DNA of 13,595 nt, taken from a bacterium (GTDB lineage Bacteria; Patescibacteriota; Saccharimonadia; Saccharimonadales; Saccharimonadaceae). Positions within the stretch are counted from its first letter, which is position 1. Every line of letters starts with the position of its first letter. Positions 5,106 through 12,076 of this stretch are shown piece after piece. Location: the NCBI GenBank assembly GCA_020626475.1, contig JAHKZT010000014.1:1-13595 (forward strand). Direction: 5' to 3'. The position numbers were made by a program, and so were the translations under genes. Under the pieces are notes generated by a model, which saw nothing but the letters and a program-made list of their open reading frames with translations, did no database searches and had not been told where the DNA came from.

Positions 5106-5843
5106 ATGAAGCTTCAAAAATACAAAAGAGATTCCGAACTTAGTTACGCTATGGGCGCCACACTCGTGGCGGAACTTCTAAAAACGCAGCCAAAAGCAAT
5201 TAGGCGCGTTTTTCTTCGTCCAGTCGAAAAGCATGGCGACGATCTTGAAAAAATCTTGACCGATTTGAAGCTAAAAAATATTGAAATTATCGAATCGACA
5301 AAAGCTTTTAATATTCTTGGCGCAAAAGATAACTGCCTCTTGATGGCGGAATTTAGTAAATGCAATGCATTACTCAATCAAGACGCGCCACACATTGTGC
5401 TTGTAAATCCATCTGATGCTGGAAACCTTGGCACAATTATTCGTACCGCCGCCGCGTTTAACTATACTGATATCGCGATTATTACTCCGGCAGTCGACCC
5501 GTTCGATCCAAAGGTAGTCCGCGCCTCCATGGGGGCAATTTTCCATCTGAATATTAGCCAGTTCTCTAGCATTGAAGAATATTTAGAGCATGCCGGCAAA
5601 CGCAAACTTTACGCTTTCATGGTAAACAAAAATGCAATGAAGTTAGGCGAAGTTAGCGCAAACGAGCAAGCTTATTCCCTAGTGCTCGGCAATGAAGCGG
5701 CGGGCTTACCGAAAGATTTCGCAGAAAAAACTGGCGCGCAGGCGATTTTTATCCCGCAAAGCAAAATGGTCGACAGCCTTAATCTATCGATTGCGGCCGG
5801 AATTGCGATGCACTATTTTGCCGGCTTTTCGTCAGAAGACTGA
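5106..5843 (+). CDS. SpoU/TrmH-family (SPOUT) RNA 2'-O-methyltransferase
   Basis: S-adenosylmethionine-dependent 2'-O-ribose methyltransferase acting on rRNA or tRNA in the cytoplasm; the target nucleotide cannot be assigned. All three SpoU motifs are present. Motif 1 is N-P-S-D-A-G-N-L-G-T-I-I-R-T at 101-114, with the catalytic-type Arg113. Motif 2 is L-V-L-G-N-E-A-A-G-L-P at 192-202. Motif 3 is V-D-S-L-N-L-S-I-A-A-G-I-A at 222-234. The N-terminal part (about 1-90) fits the substrate-binding domain of RlmB/TrmH-like enzymes, and 245 residues is usual. It has a full consensus promoter and no ribosome site, so leaderless translation is likely. Its last 31 bp overlap the end of the convergent SurA-like gene. 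Confidence 0.93.
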   Translation: MKLQKYKRDSELSYAMGATLVAELLKTQPKAIRRVFLRPVEKHGDDLEKILTDLKLKNIEIIESTKAFNILGAKDNCLLMAEFSKCNALLNQDAPHIVLVNPSDAGNLGTIIRTAAAFNYTDIAIITPAVDPFDPKVVRASMGAIFHLNISQFSSIEEYLEHAGKRKLYAFMVNKNAMKLGEVSANEQAYSLVLGNEAAGLPKDFAEKTGAQAIFIPQSKMVDSLNLSIAAGIAMHYFAGFSSED

Positions 5844-6871
5844 GATTCTTCTTCGACTTCTGCGCCGGAATCGACAGTGATAAATTCTTCAACTTTGTTA
5901 TCGGAGCGAATCTGATTAATGCGCTTGTCGAACTCAGTGAAGCGAATCCAGACGGAATCGTATTGGACACGATTGCCCTCGCGCGCAGTTAGCTTTACGA
6001 AGTAGTAGCCGTCGCCATTTTTGGATAGGAATTTTTCCGAAACATCGCCAACTTCTTTCAAACCAAAAGCAGTTGAAGCGCGGCCCGAGTCTAGGTTTGA
6101 AGCGTCGACTAATTCAGTCAGCGACTCGAGCTCCATGATTTCATTATTTTCATATTTCTTGGCGATAGCTTTGAGGTCTTTGCTTGTCTTTAGATCCTTC
6201 GTGATAGCTTCGACAAGCTGATTTGCCTTCGTATCAATCTCGGCAGAATAATTGCGTTTCGCGAGCGAGAGTTTAATCATGCGGCGATACTCGTTCATAT
6301 CTAGGCCAAAGTTCGTACGAACAATGCCGCTGAAGGCCTCATCGCTGCGAGTCTCGCCATCAATAGTCTTGTGCTCTTTAATAATTGCGTCAATCTCTGA
6401 TTCGGAGACAGACTTCCCGAGCTCCTCGAGCTTCGCCGTTGCATAACTATACTCTTCGGCGCTATCGAGCGCGCGGCGTTTGTAGTAATCACGAAGACGA
6501 TTAGAATCGTCACTATTGTCGAGGGCGCCCTGCTGATGCTCAATTGATTTAATACTGCTACGATAGAGCATTAAATAATCGCTATAGCGAACACTAACGC
6601 CATCAATTTTTGCTACCGGCACGCCGAATGCTTTTGTGAAGCGATACATCACATCACTAGTATTCTGCGCTTTATAGAGCTGAACCCAGCCAATAATGCA
6701 GAAGGTCGTAAGAGCAACAATCGAAATAAGAATCGTAATAATCACCAAACGGTGCTTTGCGTACTGGAATGGGTAGCGGAATTTTTTGCCCTTGGCAAGA
6801 ATCTCCTCGCGGCTCTCCTCGAGGTTCTGCTGAGTGATAGCTGTAGATTTTTTCTTTTTACCTTTTATCAT
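5813..6871 (-). CDS. Membrane-anchored SurA/PrsA-like (parvulin-type) folding protein
   Basis: Predicted extracytoplasmic folding factor or peptidyl-prolyl isomerase relative. A basic cytoplasmic N-terminus precedes one membrane helix (about residues 42-64). A SurA-N-like start follows (F-G-V-P-V-A-K-I-D-G-V-S-V-R-Y-S-D-Y-L), then a long charged helical region. Residues about 230-320 have a parvulin-like pattern (L-K-A-I-A-K-K-Y, A-F-G-L-K-E-V-G-D-V-S-E-K-F, G-Y-Y-F-V-K-L-T). The tail is acidic. Active-site residues cannot be confirmed, so isomerase activity is uncertain. I chose the ATG at 6871, 10 nt after a GGAG site (6885-6882). The in-frame ATG at 6892 has no ribosome site. Either start overlaps the upstream PH gene, suggesting coupling. 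A minus-strand TATAAT at 6896-6891 is a weak promoter candidate. Confidence 0.78.
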   Translation of the reverse strand: MIKGKKKKSTAITQQNLEESREEILAKGKKFRYPFQYAKHRLVIITILISIVALTTFCIIGWVQLYKAQNTSDVMYRFTKAFGVPVAKIDGVSVRYSDYLMLYRSSIKSIEHQQGALDNSDDSNRLRDYYKRRALDSAEEYSYATAKLEELGKSVSESEIDAIIKEHKTIDGETRSDEAFSGIVRTNFGLDMNEYRRMIKLSLAKRNYSAEIDTKANQLVEAITKDLKTSKDLKAIAKKYENNEIMELESLTELVDASNLDSGRASTAFGLKEVGDVSEKFLSKNGDGYYFVKLTAREGNRVQYDSVWIRFTEFDKRINQIRSDNKVEEFITVDSGAEVEEESQSSDEKPAK

Positions 6872-7331
6872 GCCAAGTATTCTCCAATTCATTATACACT
6901 GTTTCGGGGTGGCTCACCATGCTAAGGATGAGGTCGCCTGCTTCGGTTTGAATAAGAATCGAGCCGTAATTAAAAAGTGTGGCAAACATGCCGTGCACGC
7001 CGTAGCTCATATTCATGATTTTACTAAGCTCTAGATCGACAACGCTGCGATTAAACAGGCCCTTCTGACGTGTCTGGCGCAAGCGTTGATTCGTAACGAT
7101 ATAGAAACTAAAATACCAAAGCATCCAACTATATGCGGCGCCGAGGATGCCGACCCCGAAGAAGATTAGCCAAACCCAGAACATCTGGCTATTATCTGGC
7201 CAAATAAATGATGGTATTACGCCGAGCGCAGTCACGATAATGAGCCACAAAAAACCTTTGACTGCCGTCAGAATATGACGACGAAAGACATAGATGACTT
7301 CTTCCTCCTCGCGTTGGCCTTCAAATTCCAT
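6858..7331 (-). CDS. Bacterial PH-domain (bPH_2-type) membrane protein 2
   Basis: Second, shorter (157 residues) protein with the layout of the one at 429-1031. A two-helix membrane hairpin (about 24-44 and 50-76) runs straight into a PH-like domain starting Y-I-V-T-N-Q-R-L-R-Q-T and continuing V-V-D-L-E-L-S-K-I-M-N-M-S and N-Y-G-S-I-L-I-Q-T. The Y-x-V-T-N-x-R motif is shared by both copies. Function is unknown. The SurA-like gene starts inside its 3' end, so the two probably form one translationally coupled unit and may act together at the membrane (inference). No ribosome site is present; the +1 predicted from the extended -10 is exactly the A of the ATG. tRNA-Arg ends 26 bp upstream on the same strand. 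Confidence 0.85.
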   Translation of the reverse strand: MEFEGQREEEEVIYVFRRHILTAVKGFLWLIIVTALGVIPSFIWPDNSQMFWVWLIFFGVGILGAAYSWMLWYFSFYIVTNQRLRQTRQKGLFNRSVVDLELSKIMNMSYGVHGMFATLFNYGSILIQTEAGDLILSMVSHPETVYNELENTWHDKR

Positions 7332-7337
7332 ATTTAT

Positions 7338-7346
7338 ATTTTACCA
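7338..7346 (-). promoter_or_regulatory. Extended -10 promoter of PH-protein 2
   Basis: Minus strand TGGTAAAAT. With the last T at -7, +1 is 7331, the A of the start codon. It lies in the 26-bp gap after tRNA-Arg; the -35 position falls within the tRNA 3' end and is not a good match. Confidence 0.65.
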
Positions 7347-7357
7347 TAAGCAAAAAA

Positions 7358-7433
7358 TGGTAGCCCAGGCGCGAGTCGAACGCACAACCTTCTCCTTAGG
7401 ACGGAGCCGCTCTATCCATTGAGCTACTGGGCC
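7358..7433 (-). tRNA. tRNA-Arg (anticodon CCT), CCA encoded
   Basis: 76-nt cloverleaf on the minus strand. Acceptor GGCCCAG (7433-7427) pairs with CTGGGCT (one G-U pair), followed by discriminator A and encoded CCA. D-arm GCTC/GAGC. Anticodon loop GTCCTAA gives CCT, reading AGG. T-arm GTGCG-TTCGACT-CGCGC has the normal TTCGA loop. Confidence 0.96.
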
Positions 7434-7441
7434 ACGTCCTT

Positions 7442-7450
7442 ATTATAACA
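7442..7450 (-). promoter_or_regulatory. Extended -10 promoter of tRNA-Arg
   Basis: Minus strand TGTTATAAT, predicted +1 near 7435, two nucleotides before the mature tRNA 5' end. No clear -35. Confidence 0.65.
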
Positions 7451-7462
7451 CTTAAGATAAGA

Positions 7463-8641
7463 TTACTTGCCGTAGATGTAGTTATATTGAACGGCATACT
7501 GCCAGTCGATAGTGGACTGGTAGACAATATTAAACTTACCGGCAGGACCAGCGTAGTTCATTTCTTGGATTGTAATATTAACGCCTGGATTAACACCAAC
7601 AACAACCGCAACGTGACCATAGCCACTAGTAGAGGTCTGAACGACGGCGCCATAAGCAGGCGTCTTGCCGACCGGGAAGCCACGAGCAGCGAGCGTACTA
7701 TTCCAGCTACGAGCGTTTCCGAGAACACCAGTAGGGAGCCAATAGTTACTTGGCATATTTGCGCGACGCCAATACCATGCAAACCAAGTACAGTTGCCGA
7801 AGGCGCCAGGGTTACCCCAGCTCTTCGTGGAGTAATACATATTCTTCCAGTAGGTGTAGTTCTGAACCTGGAAACGGTTTTTGCGAACACCAGAGTCATG
7901 GACGTACGAATAGGATGACGAGCTCCTCCTCGTCGTCGTAGTCTTTTTCTTTGTGACCGGCGCAACATATTCAGGACGCTCGGTCTCAGGTAAAGTACCG
8001 TTTGGGAGAAGAAGATACATATCGGCCGCAATCGTCTTGCCCTCGAGGTCGTTGCGGACCGTAATTTCCTCGGTATTTGACTTGTATTTACTCGCAATAC
8101 CTTCAAGCGAATCGCCACTTTTTACCTTATAAACGATGCCGGGAACCGTAGGCAACAAAAGCTTTTGGCCGACAGACAAATCGGCTTTTTTCATACCATT
8201 ACTCCAGCGTACCTGATCAGTTGTGACGCCGGTAATGTTGTATTTCTTGAGGATACTCTCGATAGATTCACCCTGCTCGACAGTGTGCGTGATGACGCCG
8301 CGGCTAAGATTTGACGTATCAATAATACTCGGTTTCTCGATGATAGTGCCAGAAGTACTAGTAGTACCAGTACTTTCATAGATAGCATTCACGGTAGCGT
8401 AGTTCTCTGAAATAGTAGCGTTCGACGGAAGCGAAACGGCGTTCGCGATATTTGCTACAACATAAGACTCAGAAACCTGATCGGCGGTAACTAGGAAGGC
8501 AGAATCATCAAAAGCAGCCATAATCGGAGTCTTGATACTACGATCGTTATTCTGCAAGCCGAAGTACATCAATGCAAAAATAGCCAGGAATGTACCCGCA
8601 TATGGTAGTATCTTGAATAATATAAGCTGAAATCTCTTCAT
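7463..8641 (-). CDS. Membrane-anchored peptidoglycan hydrolase: two LysM domains plus CHAP domain
   Basis: Predicted wall hydrolase (amidase or endopeptidase) held at the cell surface. An N-terminal membrane segment (about residues 8-28) comes first. Two LysM repeats follow, at about 117-164 (H-T-V-E-Q-G-E-S-I-E-S-I-L) and 169-215 (Y-K-V-K-S-G-D-S-L-E-G-I-A), which bind glycan strands. A Lys/Thr/Arg/Ser linker (about 231-245) leads to a C-terminal CHAP domain with catalytic Cys284 (G-N-C-T-W-F-A-W) and His343 (Y-G-H-V-A-V-V). I chose the ATG at 8641. The upstream in-frame GTG at 8662 would lie before the predicted +1 (8645), and neither has a ribosome site. The MltG glycosidase operon ends just upstream, so two wall-cutting activities sit side by side. 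Confidence 0.92.
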   Translation of the reverse strand: MKRFQLILFKILPYAGTFLAIFALMYFGLQNNDRSIKTPIMAAFDDSAFLVTADQVSESYVVANIANAVSLPSNATISENYATVNAIYESTGTTSTSGTIIEKPSIIDTSNLSRGVITHTVEQGESIESILKKYNITGVTTDQVRWSNGMKKADLSVGQKLLLPTVPGIVYKVKSGDSLEGIASKYKSNTEEITVRNDLEGKTIAADMYLLLPNGTLPETERPEYVAPVTKKKTTTTRRSSSSYSYVHDSGVRKNRFQVQNYTYWKNMYYSTKSWGNPGAFGNCTWFAWYWRRANMPSNYWLPTGVLGNARSWNSTLAARGFPVGKTPAYGAVVQTSTSGYGHVAVVVGVNPGVNITIQEMNYAGPAGKFNIVYQSTIDWQYAVQYNYIYGK

Positions 8642-8651
8642 AAATGCATAA

Positions 8652-8657
8652 ATTATA
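8652..8657 (-). promoter_or_regulatory. Proximal -10 box of the LysM-CHAP gene
   Basis: Minus strand TATAAT (8657-8652), predicted +1 8645, four nucleotides before the chosen ATG at 8641. The -35 position reads TGGGGA, a weak match. Confidence 0.55.
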
Positions 8658-8687
8658 GGCACCCATCCGGCCTATCCCCACCTCTAA

Positions 8688-8696
8688 ATTATACCA
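8688..8696 (-). promoter_or_regulatory. Distal extended -10 of the LysM-CHAP gene
   Basis: Minus strand TGGTATAAT, predicted +1 near 8681, giving a leader of about 40 nt rich in G (GAGGTGGGGATAGG). Together with the proximal box it suggests two start points. Confidence 0.5.
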
Positions 8697-8704
8697 TATC
8701 TAGG

Positions 8705-8735
8705 CTCTAAAAGCGATAGCGCTTACTCCCTAGAG
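8705..8735 (-). terminator. Possible weak terminator after mltG
   Basis: AAGCG-ATAG-CGCTT (8711-8724) inside an outer CTCTA/TAGAG pair (8705-8709 and 8731-8735). On the minus strand the inner stem is followed by only four T. It overlaps the mltG stop codon region. Weak candidate. Confidence 0.35.
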
Positions 8736-9806
8736 GATTTGGCACATCTTCTTACAATAATTCTTAATGTTGGCGTTGTGACCAGCCTCAGTCTGAGCGT
8801 AGTACATCTTGCCATCATCGCCAGTCAAAAAATAGAGGTCCGTCGTTGCGGTTGGGTCGGCGACCGCTTTGAGCGAATCGCGATTTGGCGTAGAGATCGG
8901 GGTCGGCGGAAGCCCCTGACACTTGCGCGAATTCCAAGGACAGCCAATCGTCGTTAGATAAGACATGTCGTTTTTGCTACGATACGGGTTAATCTGGTCG
9001 GCAGCGTAGGCAATAATCGCATCGGAACCGAGAACAATTCCCTTTTGAAGACGCGTCTCGAAGACCTGCGCGATATGGCGTTTTTCCTCGTAGCTCGCTG
9101 GCGCCTCGCGCTGAATCACTGAAGCGAGCGTAATGCCCTGATGAAGCGTAAAGCCCTTAGCCTGGTATTTTGCGACAAGGTTGTCTTCTTTTACGATCTT
9201 TAGCATTTGATCGAAAAGTTTTACGAGGATATTCTCGACCGATTCGTCAGCATAGAATTCGTAAGTGTCGCCCCAGATATAGCCCTCAAGCGATGCGCTA
9301 GCCGGCTTAGTTTTTAGGAGCTCATGATTGTACTGCTTCTTAAATGCAGCATCAACTTCGTCTTCTTTGAAACCAGCATCAATGAAGCGTTTGCGCGTAG
9401 CTTGCAAAGTTTCGCCCGGCAAGAAAGTGAGCTGAATCGTGCGCGCAACAACGCCAGCATTGAGCGATTTTACGATCTGCTCGACTGTCATGTTTTTACT
9501 AAACATATATTCGCCTGGGAGGAGATTTTTGTTATCTGCTTGGAGAGTGAGGTAAATACGGAATGCGAGAGCAGACTTAATTAGCCCGGCATGTTCGAGT
9601 TTCTCGGCAATTTGCTGTGCACTTTCGCCCTGAGCAACGACAAACTTCTGCGATTCACACTCTTTGGTCGTGCATTTTACGTCATAAATTGCGGAAATAT
9701 TGCTCTGATACCAAATCATAGCAACAGCCGCAGCAATAACCACTAGCAATAACAGAATTGCAGCAATATAACAGACACGTTTAATGATGCGGGACTTTTT
9801 AGGCAT
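8730..9806 (-). CDS. mltG: MltG/YceG-family endolytic murein transglycosylase
   Basis: Membrane-bound lytic transglycosylase that cleaves nascent peptidoglycan glycan strands and sets their length. Membrane helix at 11-33, LysM-like subdomain at about 53-105, YceG catalytic domain to the end. The catalytic glutamate is most likely Glu234 in A-S-V-I-Q-R-E-A, corresponding to Glu218 of the E. coli enzyme (V-E-K-E-T). The family signature G-L-P-P-T-P-I-S-T-P at 298-307 is intact. Length 358 is normal. Unusual are three close cysteine pairs outside the membrane: 45/50, 289/296 and 351/355. Start ATG 9806 follows a strong GGAGGAG site and lies 8 bp inside the end of yqgF, so translation is coupled. 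It is the last gene of the three-gene operon. Confidence 0.94.
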   Translation of the reverse strand: MPKKSRIIKRVCYIAAILLLLVVIAAAVAMIWYQSNISAIYDVKCTTKECESQKFVVAQGESAQQIAEKLEHAGLIKSALAFRIYLTLQADNKNLLPGEYMFSKNMTVEQIVKSLNAGVVARTIQLTFLPGETLQATRKRFIDAGFKEDEVDAAFKKQYNHELLKTKPASASLEGYIWGDTYEFYADESVENILVKLFDQMLKIVKEDNLVAKYQAKGFTLHQGITLASVIQREAPASYEEKRHIAQVFETRLQKGIVLGSDAIIAYAADQINPYRSKNDMSYLTTIGCPWNSRKCQGLPPTPISTPNRDSLKAVADPTATTDLYFLTGDDGKMYYAQTEAGHNANIKNYCKKMCQIL

Positions 9807-10248
9807 TTTTCAACTCCTCCTCTATTTGCGACAAATCTGGGCGTTCCAGGAAATCCTGCAAGATAACTGCTGCCGCTTCTTCGTCGACTTTGCCAGCCTT
9901 ACGATCGGCTTTAGTCGGCTTCAATAATTCTTCTGCAGTGATTGAAGTGTATGATTCGTCTTGATAATAAACCTTTGGCGCTTTCTGCTCATGCTTGACA
10001 AAATAGTCTTGAAGTGATATAATAAAGTTATGGACCATTTCCGTCTGGCGGGTCTCTTCGCCACTATTGTTGCGCGGACGGCCAGAAACAATACAATCCG
10101 CCTTTTCGAGGCGATATTTTTTTGCAATTTCAGCAAGCTCGTTGCCGTCAACCGGAACCATGCCGCGCGGGATTGCGATGCGCACAGCAGTATCGGCGTA
10201 AGCTACGCCGATACGTTTAGTGCCAACATCGAGAGCTAAAACGCGCAT
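9799..10248 (-). CDS. yqgF: YqgF/RuvX-family RNase H-fold nuclease
   Basis: Small RNase H-fold nuclease annotated as a putative Holliday junction resolvase; the E. coli member is also linked to pre-16S rRNA 5'-end maturation. The family acid residues are present: Asp7 in L-A-L-D-V-G-T-K-R-I-G-V, Glu98 in Y-Q-D-E-S-Y-T-S, and Asp122 in K-V-D-E-E-A-A-A-V-I-L-Q. The glycine motif I-V-S-G-R-P-R-N is at 53-60. Length 149 fits. The start codon shares one base with the stop of the upstream gene (TAATG at 10250-10246) and has no ribosome site, so re-initiation is likely. mltG begins within its last codons. A yqgF-mltG pair also occurs in other bacteria such as Firmicutes. Confidence 0.94.
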   Translation of the reverse strand: MRVLALDVGTKRIGVAYADTAVRIAIPRGMVPVDGNELAEIAKKYRLEKADCIVSGRPRNNSGEETRQTEMVHNFIISLQDYFVKHEQKAPKVYYQDESYTSITAEELLKPTKADRKAGKVDEEAAAVILQDFLERPDLSQIEEELKNA

Positions 10249-12029
10249 TATTTTTCGAGTTCGATATTAATTTCGACTTTATTCGTATCTTCTGGGACAT
10301 TCATGACGAAGAAGTAGCTGGTATCAACCTTGACGCTAGAGACGCCCTTGATCGATTTGAGTAGAGACTGAACTTCGCCAACCTTCTTGCCAAGAGCTTT
10401 TTCGCGGACCATCTCGTCAGTGACGCGTGGACCAGTCTTTACGGTAGTCTTAAGTTTAGCCGAGTTGTCATTATCTGAATTCTTAAAAGCTTCAAAGAAA
10501 GCCTTGTCCATGCCGGCGTCATAGATTTCCTGAGTGTCATCACCGAGGCCCGCTGTAACGATAGCCTTAATATACTGCTCTACCGGCTCGCGTTTGACGG
10601 CGAACATAGAATAAGTAATTTCCTTAACGATCTTTGGAGTGATATTGTCGCCAACTTCCTCATTCAACGCTGGAGAAGTGGTGATTTTTGCTTCGCTCTG
10701 CTTGATGTTACCGAGGAAGATATAATCCGTGCCGAACTGCTCTTTAAGCTCAGCCTCGATTTCATTTTGAGATGGCATCGTGAGCTCGCTTGCGGCACCC
10801 TCGACATCATCTTTAGACACAACAGTTACAACCTTGCTAGAACCGCCAGTCATAGAGGTGCTAGTGACGGAATAACCTTTTGGAATATTGGCGCTACTGG
10901 TAATATCCTTCGTTGCGGCTTCAATATTATAGCTATCGCCAACTTCTTTCGCAGTAACAGTCATGCCGCCAGTAGAAATGTCGGCAGTAGTCTTACATCC
11001 ATCAAAGAAACATCTATACTGGTCATCTTTGATTGTTATAGTGGCACCTTCATTAGCTGTATACTGTTTTCCGCTAATCGTAAAAGTAGTGCCTTTAGGA
11101 ATAGTTAGCGTTAGTTGGTCTTGGCTAATTTTGAGATTTTTAGGGATAGTTACAGTAACTTTACCAGTAGCCTTAGTGCCCTTATCTACCTTGCCAGTAG
11201 CCTTAAATTCGCCTTCGGCTTTCTTCACGACGGTCTGCTCCTCCAAGAAGAGGATGCCCTCTTTTGGATTAGCCTTCGATTCGTCTTTGACGAAAGTAAC
11301 TTTCTCAGTAAAGTTCTGAGAGGTCGTGTGGACCTTGACGGAAATCTTTGCAGCAGGCGCAATAGCGGTTGCCCAAATAGAGAACGCGACAATTACGATC
11401 AATGCAATTGCGCCGGCAATAATAAACTTGCGATACTTTGCGAAGTTTGGCACTTTAGCGCCCTTCATCTTGGCGACTTTTTTCTCGGATTTAGTTTCTG
11501 GTTTTTTATCTTCTTCCGGTTCCGGCTCAGGTTCACCTTCAATGACGTCATCATTTGCAGGCTTCTTTTTTGAGACTTTTACGGCAGCAGCAACAGGGAT
11601 CTTTTTGTTTGCCGCTGGTTTTGGCGCTGGTTTTTCTGGCTCTTCTTCAGACTCTTCGCCTTCAACAGCTTCGTCTTCTGGTTCTTCTTCGGGCTCAGAT
11701 TCTTCCTCTGGCTCTTCCTCTTCTTCGTCGCCGAATTCAGTAGCGTCATCATCGTCAGGAAGCTGAGGCTTGCTCTGGAGGCTCTTTGCCGTAGGCATAG
11801 ACACGCTATTTGCCAAGCGGTGGAGCGCCTCGTCTGCCGTAATTAATACAACAGTTTTCTCGTTCTGACGAGCAGTCTTTGCAATCAATTTAAAGTTTAC
11901 AGCACTGCGCAAAACGCCGGCCTTTTTCGGCGGGACAAGCGCAATAATCTTGTGCTTCGAAGCCTTAATGTTGGCAAGAATATCTGTAATATCTTGCTCC
12001 GGCTCGATATAGATGACGTCTTTATTCAT
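10248..12029 (-). CDS. Large single-pass membrane protein, CPR 'baseplate J/gp47-like' type
   Basis: 593-residue surface protein of unknown job. Residues 1-90 look like a small alpha/beta cytoplasmic domain (K-I-I-A-L-V-P-P-K-K-A-G and T-V-V-L-I-T-A-D). About 90-195 is a low-complexity linker very rich in Glu and Pro, then Lys. A single membrane helix lies at about 202-224. The outer part begins with a beta-rich region containing K-A-T-G-K-V-T-V-T-I-P and T-I-P-K-G-T-T-F-T, resembling patescibacterial proteins annotated as baseplate J/gp47-like. It carries one Cys pair (C-F-F-D-G-C). Phage origin is not implied. First gene of an operon with yqgF and mltG, suggesting a wall-linked role (inference). 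Promoter TTAACA-17-TATAAT places +1 one nucleotide before the ATG. Confidence 0.75.
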   Translation of the reverse strand: MNKDVIYIEPEQDITDILANIKASKHKIIALVPPKKAGVLRSAVNFKLIAKTARQNEKTVVLITADEALHRLANSVSMPTAKSLQSKPQLPDDDDATEFGDEEEEEPEEESEPEEEPEDEAVEGEESEEEPEKPAPKPAANKKIPVAAAVKVSKKKPANDDVIEGEPEPEPEEDKKPETKSEKKVAKMKGAKVPNFAKYRKFIIAGAIALIVIVAFSIWATAIAPAAKISVKVHTTSQNFTEKVTFVKDESKANPKEGILFLEEQTVVKKAEGEFKATGKVDKGTKATGKVTVTIPKNLKISQDQLTLTIPKGTTFTISGKQYTANEGATITIKDDQYRCFFDGCKTTADISTGGMTVTAKEVGDSYNIEAATKDITSSANIPKGYSVTSTSMTGGSSKVVTVVSKDDVEGAASELTMPSQNEIEAELKEQFGTDYIFLGNIKQSEAKITTSPALNEEVGDNITPKIVKEITYSMFAVKREPVEQYIKAIVTAGLGDDTQEIYDAGMDKAFFEAFKNSDNDNSAKLKTTVKTGPRVTDEMVREKALGKKVGEVQSLLKSIKGVSSVKVDTSYFFVMNVPEDTNKVEINIELEK

Positions 12030-12036
12030 AAAAATA

Positions 12037-12065
12037 ATTATATCAGAGAAACCCGCTTATGTTAA
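12037..12065 (-). promoter_or_regulatory. Promoter of the baseplate-J-like/yqgF/mltG operon
   Basis: Minus strand TTAACA (12065-12060), 17-bp spacer, TATAAT (12042-12037). Predicted +1 is 12030, one base before the ATG. Its -35 overlaps the -10 of the divergent kinase gene, so the two promoters should compete. Confidence 0.82.
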
Positions 12066-12068
12066 AAT
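12060..12068 (+). promoter_or_regulatory. Extended -10 promoter of the histidine kinase gene
   Basis: TGTTAAAAT. Predicted +1 is 12075, two nucleotides before the ATG at 12077. No convincing -35 is seen. Confidence 0.62.
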
Positions 12069-12076
12069 AGAAAGTA

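Noticed and set aside
8642..8662. GTG start at 8662 for the LysM-CHAP gene
   Set aside because: It precedes the predicted +1 of the proximal promoter, has no ribosome site, and adds seven residues before an ATG that fits the leaderless spacing. Still possible from the distal promoter.
10248..12029. Phage tail/baseplate gene indicating a prophage
   Set aside because: The protein has a membrane helix and cytoplasmic head, sits in a housekeeping operon and has no phage neighbours; the family name is only a similarity label.
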